Assembly (NCBI GenBank): GCA_035532475.1
Contig: DATKQY010000056.1
Coordinates: 1-64,000, forward strand
DNA from: DATKQY01 sp035532475
Lineage (GTDB): Bacteria > Actinomycetota > Acidimicrobiia > Acidimicrobiales > Bog-793
Reading direction: 5' to 3'
Length of the DNA stretch: 64,000 bases
The position numbers and the translations under genes were made by a program. Below the pieces are notes generated by a model that saw only the letters and a list, made by a program, of their open reading frames with translations, did not search any database and was not told the origin of the DNA. Positions 18,534 through 27,054 of the stretch are shown piece by piece. The stretch's first letter is position 1. Each line of letters opens with the position of its first letter.

Positions 18534-18562
18534 TTTACTTCCCGATCATCTACTGGCATAAG
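18534..18562 (+). promoter_or_regulatory. candidate promoter of the relaxase gene
   Basis: TTTACT (18534-18539) and CATAAG (18557-18562) are separated by 17 bases within the most AT-rich stretch of the upstream gap, about 65 bases before the relaxase start. Each hexamer matches four of six consensus positions. The rest of the 18028-18624 gap holds only the oriT-like hairpins. Confidence 0.35.
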
Positions 18563-18627
18563 TGCTCTGTGTTCGACACGTCTGCACCCGAGGTGCGCCC
18601 CTTTCGACGGGAGGTGCGCCTCCCGTG

Positions 18628-21600
18628 ATGAGCCTCGTGAAGATCGCGCCCTCCTCGTGGAGCTACTACGCCTCCGAGGTGGCGGACGGACGCGAGGACT
18701 ACTACCGCGAGGCGGAGGTCCCCGGTCGTTTCCTCGGCCGGGGCGCGGGAGCGCTCGGCATCGCCAGCGAGGCGGTGACGGCCGAGGGCCTCGAGCGGCT
18801 CTTCGGCAAGGGCGCCGATCCGCGCGACGGACGCCCGCTCGGGCGGGGCTTTGCCGAGAAGGACCCCCACCGGGTCGCAGGGTTCGCGGTGACGTTCTCG
18901 CCTCCAAAGTCGGTCTCGGTGCTCTGGGCCCTCGGATCCGATGCCGGGCATCAGGCGGTGTTGGAGGCGCACCGGGTCGCGGTGGAGGAGGCGTTCGGCT
19001 TCCTCGAGGACCACGCCGCCTACACCCGTCGCGGTCGGGGCGGCGTGCACCAGGTCGACACCGAGGGCTTTGTCGCCGCGGCCTTCACCCATCGCACCTC
19101 GCGTGCCGCGGACCCCCAGCTCCACACCCACGTGCTGATCGCCAACAAGGTGAGAGCAGACGACGGCGCGTGGCTGGCGGTCGATGCCCGGGAGCTCTTC
19201 GCGCACCAGCGCGCTGCGGGGATGCTCTACAAGTCCGCCCTTCGCGCCGAGCTCACGAGAACACTCGGGCTCGGCTGGACCGAGGTCGGCGAGAAGGGCA
19301 TCGCCGAGGTCCGAGGCGTCCCCGAGGCGCTGGCCGTGCACTGGTCGACGCGACGGCGCGAGGTCGAGGAGCTGGCGCGTCAGCTGATCGCCGAGAAGGA
19401 GGCGGCGCGGGGTCACAGCCTGTCCGCCAACGGCAGGGCCGCCTGTTTCCAGGTCGCCGCCTACCGCACCCGTGCCCCGAAGGCCGGCGCGGACATCCCG
19501 ACCGACGAGCTCCGCGCCAGGTGGGCAAGCGAGGCCGAGGAGTGGGGCTTCTCGCCCGAGCGCTGGACCTGCGAGGTGCGACGCGGCGGGAGGGCGGTGC
19601 CGACGCTGAGCGCTCCGGAGCTGCTGCGCGCCGCGATCGACCGCCTCGAGGACGGCGCGGCGACCTGGACGCGCGCCGAGGCGGTCGAGGTCCTCAGCAC
19701 CCTCGTCACCGGCGAGCGCGCGGCCGAGGTCCGCCAGCGCGTCGAGCGGCTCGCCGACCGGCTGCTCCGGCATCCCGAGGTGGCCTCGCTCGCCGCACCA
19801 CTTCCCGCCGCACCTCCCGAGGCGCTTCGCCGGCGAGACGGGATGGCGGTGATCGAGCGCCACGGGGCGACGCGCTTTTCGACGAAAGACACCCTCGGCC
19901 GGGAGGCCTTCGTCTTCGAGGCGGCCGAGCGGGGTCGCGACGCCGGGATCGCGGTCGTCGCTGGTCGGCCCCTCGACAAGGCGCTGCGGCGGGCCGGGCT
20001 CGGAGCGGACCAGGAGCGAGCAGTGCGCGCGCTCGTCGCGGGAGGCGACCAGATCTTCTGTCTCGTCGGACCGGCGGGCGCTGGGAAGTCGCGCTCGCTC
20101 GACGCGGCACGTGCCGCCTGGGAGCGCGCCGGCTACCGCCCGATCGGCCTCGCCCCCTCGGCGATGGCGGCCGGCGTGCTCGCCGAGTCAGCCGGGCTGT
20201 CGAGCGAGACGCTGGCGAAGTTTCTCCTCAAGCACGGCCGCTTGAGCGACGGCGCTCAGCTCGACGAGCGCAGTGTCGTCATCTTGGACGAGGCCGCGAT
20301 GGCCCGGACCGACGACCTGGCGAGACTCGTCGCTGCGGTGATCGACGCCAGGGCGAAGCTCGTGCTCGTCGGTGACCCGGACCAGCTCGGCGCGGTCGGC
20401 CCGGGCGGGGTCTTCCGGACCCTCGTCCGCGATGACCCCTCGCCCGAGCTCGAGACGGTGCGGCGCTTCTCCCACGCCTGGGAGGCGGCCGCCTCGCTTC
20501 GCCTCCGGGCGGGCGACCCGTCGATCCTCGCGGTGTACGAACGCCACGGGAGGCTCGAGTCCGGAACCAGGGAGGAGATGCTCGACGCGGCGTTCTCGAC
20601 CTGGCGAAGAGCGCGCGACGAGGGCTCACCGGTGCTGCTGATGGCGGGCGACAACGCGACGGCCGACGAGCTCGCCCGGCGCTGCCAGGCCGACCGGGTC
20701 GGAAGGGGCGAGGTCGAGCGGGCGAACGTCGCGATCGCCTCAGGCGCCGTCGGGATCGGCGACGAGATCGTGACGCTCAGGAACGACCGGCGGATCCGGA
20801 GTGACGCCGGCGACTTCGTCCGAAACGGCGAGCGCTTCGCCGTCACCGCGCGCGGCGAGGACGGGAGCCTCACGGTCATCTCGCTCGACGGCCGCGCCCT
20901 CGATCGCAACTCGTCGATGGTCCTCCCGCCGAGCTACGTCTCGAACCACGTCGCCCTCGGCTACGCCCTCACGATCCACAAGGCACAGGGAGCGACGACG
21001 AGGCGCGCGATCGTGCTCGTCGACGAGCAGACGACGCGACCACAGCTCTACGTCGCGATGACGCGCGGGCGCGAGGAGAACCGCGTGCTCGTCGTCACCG
21101 AGCAGAGTCAGGACGAGCACGAGCTGCCGCGCGAGACGCCGCCGCTCGAGGTGCTCGAATCGATCCTCCGTCACCAGGGCGGCGACCGCTCCGCCCACGA
21201 CGTGCTCGCCGCCTCGCTCGCGAGGCTCGAGGACCGGACCCTGCTCCGCGATCTCGTCGTCGAAGCGCGACGCCGCGTCGATGACCTTGCCGGCCCGGAC
21301 CGAAGCGCCGGGATCGCTGCGCTGACTGAGTGTGCCGACGTCGACGCCGCCGAGGGGCGGCTCCGCCTCGCCGAGATCGCCGTCAAGCGGGCCGAGAAGG
21401 AGCATCGCTCGAGCACGCGAACCTGGAACGAGCTCCACCACGCCCGCTACGGCGTCAGAAAGGCGCATGAGGCACGAAGCGAGCTCGACGCGCTCACCGT
21501 CGACCAGGATCGACGCGCGGCGTGGATCGAGGAGCACCCGAGCGAGGTCGGCTGGGTGAACGAGCTCGAGGCCCGCTTGTCGGAAGCCGAGCAGAACTAC

Positions 21601-21816
21601 CAATCGCTCGTCGCCGAGCGGGAGTCCACCCGGGAGAGTTGGACGTCCTCAGAGGAGGGAGGGAACGTGGCCGTCGCGGGATCGAGGACCGGCCGGCAAG
21701 GACAGCGGACCGTCGAGGAGGAGTGGAGCGTGGAACGGGACCACGCCGGCTACGTCGAGGCCCCGCAGACGCTTCCACCGACAGCCGGCCCGGGAGGACC
21801 GACCCTCACTCCTTGA
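18628..21816 (+). CDS. MobF-family relaxase-helicase (TrwC/TraI-like)
   Basis: A 1,062-residue conjugative relaxase. The N-terminal TrwC domain has the nicking tyrosines (Y13/Y14 in SSWSYYASEV) and the metal-binding histidine triad H155, H166, H168 (THRTSRAADPQLHTH), with FSPPKSVSVLWALG between them. The helicase half shows Walker A GPAGAGKS near residue 480, Walker B ILDEAAMAR, LVGDPDQLGAVGPGG, and the SF1 motif ALTIHKAQGATTRR with YVAMTRGREENRVLVVTE. A charged coiled-coil tail follows. GTG 18625 is an alternative start. The enzyme nicks oriT, stays bound to the strand and unwinds it for transfer. The protein looks intact, but no T4SS or coupling protein is encoded here. Confidence 0.93.
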   Translation: MSLVKIAPSSWSYYASEVADGREDYYREAEVPGRFLGRGAGALGIASEAVTAEGLERLFGKGADPRDGRPLGRGFAEKDPHRVAGFAVTFSPPKSVSVLWALGSDAGHQAVLEAHRVAVEEAFGFLEDHAAYTRRGRGGVHQVDTEGFVAAAFTHRTSRAADPQLHTHVLIANKVRADDGAWLAVDARELFAHQRAAGMLYKSALRAELTRTLGLGWTEVGEKGIAEVRGVPEALAVHWSTRRREVEELARQLIAEKEAARGHSLSANGRAACFQVAAYRTRAPKAGADIPTDELRARWASEAEEWGFSPERWTCEVRRGGRAVPTLSAPELLRAAIDRLEDGAATWTRAEAVEVLSTLVTGERAAEVRQRVERLADRLLRHPEVASLAAPLPAAPPEALRRRDGMAVIERHGATRFSTKDTLGREAFVFEAAERGRDAGIAVVAGRPLDKALRRAGLGADQERAVRALVAGGDQIFCLVGPAGAGKSRSLDAARAAWERAGYRPIGLAPSAMAAGVLAESAGLSSETLAKFLLKHGRLSDGAQLDERSVVILDEAAMARTDDLARLVAAVIDARAKLVLVGDPDQLGAVGPGGVFRTLVRDDPSPELETVRRFSHAWEAAASLRLRAGDPSILAVYERHGRLESGTREEMLDAAFSTWRRARDEGSPVLLMAGDNATADELARRCQADRVGRGEVERANVAIASGAVGIGDEIVTLRNDRRIRSDAGDFVRNGERFAVTARGEDGSLTVISLDGRALDRNSSMVLPPSYVSNHVALGYALTIHKAQGATTRRAIVLVDEQTTRPQLYVAMTRGREENRVLVVTEQSQDEHELPRETPPLEVLESILRHQGGDRSAHDVLAASLARLEDRTLLRDLVVEARRRVDDLAGPDRSAGIAALTECADVDAAEGRLRLAEIAVKRAEKEHRSSTRTWNELHHARYGVRKAHEARSELDALTVDQDRRAAWIEEHPSEVGWVNELEARLSEAEQNYQSLVAERESTRESWTSSEEGGNVAVAGSRTGRQGQRTVEEEWSVERDHAGYVEAPQTLPPTAGPGGPTLTP

Positions 21817-22291
21817 CGTCTCGATGCTCGGCGTGATGCGCCATTCGCAACCACCCATGAACGGCACTTCGCGGTCACTCCGTCGGCCGGCGCTAGCGCG
21901 TGTTCTGGGGCAGTCATGCCCGTGCAGATCGCCGACGATGGGCGTCGCCGCGGTCGTCGTGGCAGCCGGGTCGGCTGCCATTCTGTCGCGTCGCCGATCC
22001 GCGGTTAGAAGGGATCCGCCAGTAGGCAACACCTCTTCCAGCCTCGTCCTGGTTGGGATGCTGCGTGTTCGCTGAGACGCGGCTGCGCTCGCACGCGAGC
22101 GCAGCCGGGTAATGGGCCTCCGGAGACACGAGGGTGGGCTCGCCATTCCTCATTCTGAAGGTCGCGCCCAACCAACTGAGGCACAATGCCATCGAAAGTA
22201 GCTTCGAGCTCGACGAACCGGAACCTGCGACGATGAAGCTGCCGTCTATCCTCGCCAGCAGGCCTTGAAAGACCATGGGCGCGGAGCAGCC
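21817..22291. other. intergenic region downstream of the relaxase, with a strong hairpin
   Basis: No convincing gene. It holds a 13-bp perfect inverted repeat at 22080-22107 with a two-base centre, listed separately. Confidence 0.5.
22080..22107. terminator. 13-bp perfect hairpin, possible terminator
   Basis: CGGCTGCGCTCGC and GCGAGCGCAGCCG are exact reverse complements separated by AC. The hairpin sits between the relaxase stop and the next plus-strand gene. No T run follows on either strand, so it may be a factor-independent terminator of the high-GC type or a protein-binding palindrome. Confidence 0.4.
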
Positions 22292-22921
22292 ATGTACGGA
22301 CCCGACATCTTCAGCGAGCCCCGCGGGGATGCCGACACGCTGGGGAACCTCGGGCCGCTCGCCCCCATGGCAGGCGTCTGGGAAGGAACGAACGGGGTAG
22401 AAGAGCATCCTGTCGCTGGTGGCGTTGAACGCAGCGTCTTCTCAGAACACTACGAGCTGCAGCCGATCGATCGGCAGACGAACGGGCCGCAGATGTTCTA
22501 TGGCCTGCGCTACCACACGCACATCGTGAAGCCCGGTGAGGTGGAGACATTCCACGATCAGGTGGGTTATTGGCTATGGGAGCCGGCGGCGCGCAGGGTG
22601 ACCCTGACCCTTGGTATTCCACGCGGCCAGGTGCTGATGGCATCGGGACCCGCTGAGCAGGATGCGACCGACTTCGAGCTGCGGGCGACCATCGGCTCGG
22701 AGGAGTACGGCATCTTGTCCAACCCGTTCCTTTATCAGTCCTTCCGGACCCTCAGCTACCGGATCCATGTAACTGTCAACGACGACGGTACGTGGTCCTA
22801 CGAAGAAGAAGGTGTGTTGCAGATCCCGGACCGCGACGCTCCGTTCCACCACACGGACCGCAATACCCTGACGAGGGTCGGCGCTGCGACCGCCAATCCG
22901 TTGGCGCTCGGGTCGACGTAG
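22292..22921 (+). CDS. heme-binding beta-barrel (nitrobindin/FABP-like) protein
   Basis: A 209-residue protein. LAPMAGVWEGTNG near the N-terminus, followed by FYGLRYHTHIV, ETFHDQVGYWLWEPAARRVTLTLGIPRGQ and alternating beta strands, is the pattern of the ten-stranded nitrobindin/THAP4-like barrel family, which binds ferric heme or fatty-acid-like ligands. ATG 22292 is preferred over 22265 because GGAG lies directly upstream. It stands alone on the plus strand of the island between the relaxase and the convergent PPK2 gene. Whether this member binds heme is not visible from sequence; the usual proximal histidine cannot be assigned with certainty. Confidence 0.7.
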   Translation: MYGPDIFSEPRGDADTLGNLGPLAPMAGVWEGTNGVEEHPVAGGVERSVFSEHYELQPIDRQTNGPQMFYGLRYHTHIVKPGEVETFHDQVGYWLWEPAARRVTLTLGIPRGQVLMASGPAEQDATDFELRATIGSEEYGILSNPFLYQSFRTLSYRIHVTVNDDGTWSYEEEGVLQIPDRDAPFHHTDRNTLTRVGAATANPLALGST

Positions 22922-23218
22922 GACGACAACGAAAGGGCCAAGCCGAGCTTAGAATCATGTCTTGCCGCCGCCAGCTGGAAGGCTTAGCGGATGGCGGGCA
23001 GTGTTGGCCGGTAGCGCTCGGCAACAGCATGCCGCGACCGAACCTGAGTCCGTCCCTGGCAGACCGGCCGACCTTTCGAGGGATCGTTTTTCGGGGCCTC
23101 CCGGCATGAATGTGGGTCGATCTAAGGATCGAATCGGCCATCCGTTTGGCCATCCCTTAGGTCGGATCAGAGGGAGGAATCCCGCTTCGCATGCGTGAGA
23201 GTGCGGCCGCCCGCTCGG

Positions 23219-24124
23219 TCAATCGGTTCGTAGCGCCGTTCTCGCCTTCTCCAACGCCACACGACCTTCAGCGTCCACCTCGGGAAGATGGAGCTCGAGC
23301 TGCTCGATGACGTGGGTCAAGATGCCTCCGACCAGCGCCCGCCCTGCGTACTTGTGATCGGCGGGCACGACATACCAGGGTGCCCAGGAAGTCGAGGTCG
23401 CCGTGATCATCGCTTCGTAGGCCCGCGTGTAGTCGTCGAAATGCGCGCGTTCCGCGAGATCGGCGTTCGAGAATTTCCAGTACTTGGCCGGGTCGTCGAG
23501 CCGTTCGAGCAGTCGCTTTTTCTGCTCGTCCTTGGAGACGTGCAAGAAGAGCTTGACGATGCGAGTGCCATTGCGATGAAGATGTCGCTCGAAAGCGTTG
23601 ATGTCCTTGTAACGCTGGTGCCAGAGCTTGTCTCCCTTGGCTGTGTCCGGCGGAAGGTGCTGACCGGCGAGGATGTCGGGATGGACGCGAGTGACGAGGA
23701 CCTCCTCGTAGTACGAGCGGTTGAAGATCCCAATCCGTCCACACTCGGGGAGCGCTTTCACACAGCGCCAGAAGAAGTCGTGGTTGAGCTCCTCGGCCGA
23801 GGGTGACTTGAACGCGACGACTTCGCAGCCCTGGGGGTTGACGCCCGACATGACGTGCTTGATCGTCCCGTCCTTGCCGGCCGCGTCGAGCGCCTGCAAG
23901 ATCACCAGCAGCGCGTAGGTGTCGGTCGCGTAGAGCAGCTCCTGGGCGGCGGCGAGCTCTTCTTTGAAGGCTTTGAGGTCCTCCTCGGCGAGGTCCTTCG
24001 ACCTCGATGTACCCGCGGCGTCGAGCCACTCACTCTCCGTCACGCCCGTGCTCCGGTTTCCGAGGTCCGCCGCGTCGCCGGGTGCGACCATGAGATCTCC
24101 GATGACCTGCTTGGGTAGCTTCAC
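23219..24124 (-). CDS. ppk2: PPK2-family polyphosphate kinase
   Basis: A 301-residue polyphosphate:nucleotide phosphotransferase. The P-loop-type segment LDAAGKDGTIKHVMSGVNPQG, the FFWRCVKALPECGRIGIFNRSYYEEVLVTRVHP block and the lid region FERHLHRNGTRIVKLFLHVSKDEQKKRL are hallmarks of one-domain PPK2, as is the closing WAPWYVVPADHKYAGRALV. It makes ADP or ATP from AMP/ADP and polyphosphate. It starts at GTG 24124 with GGGAGG upstream and lies 76 bases downstream of the proton-ATPase gene on the same strand, consistent with local ATP regeneration for that pump. Nucleotide preference cannot be told. Confidence 0.93.
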   Translation of the reverse strand: MKLPKQVIGDLMVAPGDAADLGNRSTGVTESEWLDAAGTSRSKDLAEEDLKAFKEELAAAQELLYATDTYALLVILQALDAAGKDGTIKHVMSGVNPQGCEVVAFKSPSAEELNHDFFWRCVKALPECGRIGIFNRSYYEEVLVTRVHPDILAGQHLPPDTAKGDKLWHQRYKDINAFERHLHRNGTRIVKLFLHVSKDEQKKRLLERLDDPAKYWKFSNADLAERAHFDDYTRAYEAMITATSTSWAPWYVVPADHKYAGRALVGGILTHVIEQLELHLPEVDAEGRVALEKARTALRTD

Positions 24125-24200
24125 CCACCCACCTCCCTGTCGAGCTCGCCGTGGTCCATCTGCTCAGGAACGAGCTTGAATTCCACAACAGGTGCGCCGC

Positions 24201-27038
24201 TCATGTTTTCGGTACTTCCGCGTTGAGCGGAGCCCGACCACTAGCATGCTCGGTGCACCATTCGCACCGACGCCTGCCGTCCTTGCCAGGCTGGCTGTTC
24301 CCGTTGCGTGTGATCTCTTTGCCGTAGGGGCAGTCGCTGTTGTCGTGGTAGACGGGATCCTCGGGATCGGTATCGGTGTGGAACGGGGACACCGTTGTGT
24401 CGGCGCCAATCGCTGGAGGACGCTCAGCGTCTGAATCACCTGTCTCAGTGGTGACTGCCGCCGAGACACCGCTGCCGCTTGCCGTCGGCGTAACTGCCAC
24501 CGGATCGAGGAGCCGATACGCCAGCAGCTTCACGCGGTCAGTCACGACAAACCACACAAGCGCGTAGCCCCACACGAGCGCTGCATAGCGCCAATCGAGG
24601 GACGTCATGAACAATCCAGAGACCGCGATGAGAGTCGCCAGTATCTGCGTCCCGAGCACTGCGAGCCAAAGCACCCGCGCAGGGCGTATCGACCAGATCG
24701 GACCGCGCGTGCGGGCGAGAAAGATCGTCAGGTGTCCGGCTACCGAGAGCGTCAGGTACATCATCGTCTGGAGCTCGGGGTGGTTCAGGTGGAGCACGCG
24801 GTCGCCAAGGAAGAACAGGCCAAAGGCCGCGATCGGGCCGACGACGCCGAGCACCGTTGCCATCCCGAGCACGAGGCGCATGTTCCAGGCCTCGGGTTGA
24901 TCCTTGTAGCGGACGTTGTCGTAGGCAATGGACAGGATCGCTCCGTCGTTCAGCAGCGCAAGCATCACGATCTGGATCGCCGTCACAGGAAAGAAGTTGA
25001 AGATCAAGATCACGAGCGTGACGAAGACGAGCACACGCAGCGTCTCGGCGATGCGGTAGATGGCGTAGCTGTTCATCCGCTGGAAGATCTTGCGGCTCTC
25101 TTTGATCGCGTCGATGATCACGGACAGTCCGGGCGTCGTGAGCACGATGGAGGCAGCCGCACGCGCCGCATCGGTCGCTCCCGAGACCGCGATACCGCAG
25201 TCGGCCTTTTTCAGGGCGGGGGCATCGTTCACTCCGTCGCCGGTCATCCCGACGATGTGCCCACGCTTTTGCAGGATGTCGACGATGTGGAACTTGTGCT
25301 CTGGAAAGACCTGGGCGAAGCCGTCCGCATCCTCGATCGACTTCGCCGTTGCAACGCTCTCTTTGCGTTTCGCGTCACCGAGGCCGGCAGCATCGAGGAT
25401 GTCGCTGCCCATGCCGAGCGTCTTGGCGGTCTCCTCGGCAATGGCGAGCGCATCGCCGGTGACCATCTTCACCTCGACGCCCATCTGTCTCGCGGTCGCG
25501 ATGGTTGTCTTCGCGTCTTTCCGTGGCGGGTCGAAGAGCGGAAGCACGCCAAGAAACTGCCATGCGCCCGTTCCTTCAGCCCGAGCGACCCCGAGGGATC
25601 GAAAGCCACGCGTTGCGAACTCGTTTACCGCCGCGTCGACCGCCCCCTTCACCTTTCCGGCATTGGCGGAGAGTTCCAAGATCACTTGTGGCGCGCCTTT
25701 GGTCACCTTGAACCCACCTTTGCCGGCGGCCGTGACGGTCGCCTCGGTGCGCTTGCCGACCGGGTCGAACGGTTGGAAGTGAGTCACGTGAAATCCGTGC
25801 AGTGCCTTGTCGTCTGTCAGGCCCCCAAGGACGGCGAGGTCGATGGTGTCGTTGTCGTCCGCGCGTGACGCGAGTGCCGCGTCGAGAATCACCTCTTCCG
25901 CGCTGACACCGTCCACCGCGAAGGGATCGCCGAGCGTCAGCTTGTTCTCGGTCAAGGTGCCGGTCTTGTCCGTGCACAGGACGTCGACCCCGGCCAGCTC
26001 CTCGATCGCTACCAACCGGCTCACGATCGCCTTCTTCTTCGCGAGGAGCCGCGCGCCGACCGCCATCGTCACCGACAACACCGTCGGCATCGCGACCGGG
26101 ATCGCCGCAACGGTGAGCACTAGGGCGAACTGCAGCGTGGTGAGAATCCCGTTGCCGCGAATGATCGAGACGACGGTGATCACCGCGACCATGACCAGAG
26201 CGAGCAGGATCAAGAACTTGCCGATCCTCAATACTGCGCGTTGAAAGTGACTGACGGTCTGCGCATCTTGTACTAGCTCGGCGGTCTTGCCGAAGTAGGT
26301 GTTCGCGCCCGTGCCGTAGACGAGGGCGCCGATCTCGCCCTGGCGGATGATCGATGCGGAGAACACCGCGTCGCCGGTTGATCGTGTCGCCGGCAAAGAC
26401 TCCCCGGTCAGCGCGGACTGGTCAACTTCGACGGGATCGCCTTCGAGCAGGCGTGCATCTGCCGGAACGATGTCGCCAAGACGCAATCGGATGACGTCGC
26501 CGGGCACCAGTTCACGCGCGGCAGGATTGATCCACTTGCCGTCGCGAAGCACGCGCGCCTTGATCGCGAGCTCGGCCTTCAACGCTTCGATGGCCTTGCC
26601 AGCCTGGTGCTCTTCGGAAAACCCGACCACGCCGTTCGCAACGAGCAGGACCAAGATGATGAAGAAGTCCGGCCAGTGTCGAAGCACCCCGGACAGAATC
26701 ACCGCAATTTCGATCATCCACGGGATCGGGCCCCAGAAGTAGGTCAGGAACTTGAGGAGCGGATTGTCCTTCTTCTCTTCGATCTCGTTCGGACCGTACT
26801 GGGCGAGTCGCTTTTCCGCCTCGGCCTGAGTGAGGCCGTCCGGCGAGGACCCGAGTCGCTTCTCGACCTCCGCCAGCGGGAGGGTCTTCAGGTCGTCTTT
26901 CGCAGATGTTGTTGCATCCGGCTCCGATTCAGGAGCATCGACATCTTGTTGCTTGCCCGTCTCGTCCGAGTTCTCTTGGTGCCCGCTGTTCTTCGACTTG
27001 TGAGCCATTGACTTTTGCGCCCGTTGCCTCAGGTTCAT
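24201..27038 (-). CDS. P3A-type plasma-membrane proton-exporting ATPase
   Basis: A 945-residue P-type ATPase of the H+-pump group. After a charged N-terminus comes the cation-ATPase N domain. The actuator motif is TGES (211-214). The phosphorylation site is D357 (CTDKTGTLTENKL), and the nucleotide/hinge motifs are VTKGAP, MVTGDALAIA and GMTGDGVNDAPALKKAD. About ten membrane helices are recognisable, including LTVAAIPVAMPTVLSV. It lacks the heavy-metal-binding domains of P1B pumps. The start ATG 27038 has GGAGAAG upstream. The last ~85 residues are unusual: a Thr/Asp-rich linker and a DCPYGKEITRNG...RRCEWCTEH segment that may bind zinc. Probable role: export of protons at acid pH or energising transport. 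It lies between Xfp and PPK2 genes. Confidence 0.92.
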   Translation of the reverse strand: MNLRQRAQKSMAHKSKNSGHQENSDETGKQQDVDAPESEPDATTSAKDDLKTLPLAEVEKRLGSSPDGLTQAEAEKRLAQYGPNEIEEKKDNPLLKFLTYFWGPIPWMIEIAVILSGVLRHWPDFFIILVLLVANGVVGFSEEHQAGKAIEALKAELAIKARVLRDGKWINPAARELVPGDVIRLRLGDIVPADARLLEGDPVEVDQSALTGESLPATRSTGDAVFSASIIRQGEIGALVYGTGANTYFGKTAELVQDAQTVSHFQRAVLRIGKFLILLALVMVAVITVVSIIRGNGILTTLQFALVLTVAAIPVAMPTVLSVTMAVGARLLAKKKAIVSRLVAIEELAGVDVLCTDKTGTLTENKLTLGDPFAVDGVSAEEVILDAALASRADDNDTIDLAVLGGLTDDKALHGFHVTHFQPFDPVGKRTEATVTAAGKGGFKVTKGAPQVILELSANAGKVKGAVDAAVNEFATRGFRSLGVARAEGTGAWQFLGVLPLFDPPRKDAKTTIATARQMGVEVKMVTGDALAIAEETAKTLGMGSDILDAAGLGDAKRKESVATAKSIEDADGFAQVFPEHKFHIVDILQKRGHIVGMTGDGVNDAPALKKADCGIAVSGATDAARAAASIVLTTPGLSVIIDAIKESRKIFQRMNSYAIYRIAETLRVLVFVTLVILIFNFFPVTAIQIVMLALLNDGAILSIAYDNVRYKDQPEAWNMRLVLGMATVLGVVGPIAAFGLFFLGDRVLHLNHPELQTMMYLTLSVAGHLTIFLARTRGPIWSIRPARVLWLAVLGTQILATLIAVSGLFMTSLDWRYAALVWGYALVWFVVTDRVKLLAYRLLDPVAVTPTASGSGVSAAVTTETGDSDAERPPAIGADTTVSPFHTDTDPEDPVYHDNSDCPYGKEITRNGNSQPGKDGRRRCEWCTEHASGRAPLNAEVPKT

Positions 27039-27054
27039 CGCTTCTCCGTCGCGC

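Noticed and set aside
18550..19863. Long minus-strand frame within the relaxase gene
   Set aside because: The plus-strand relaxase has all catalytic motifs; the antisense product shows none.
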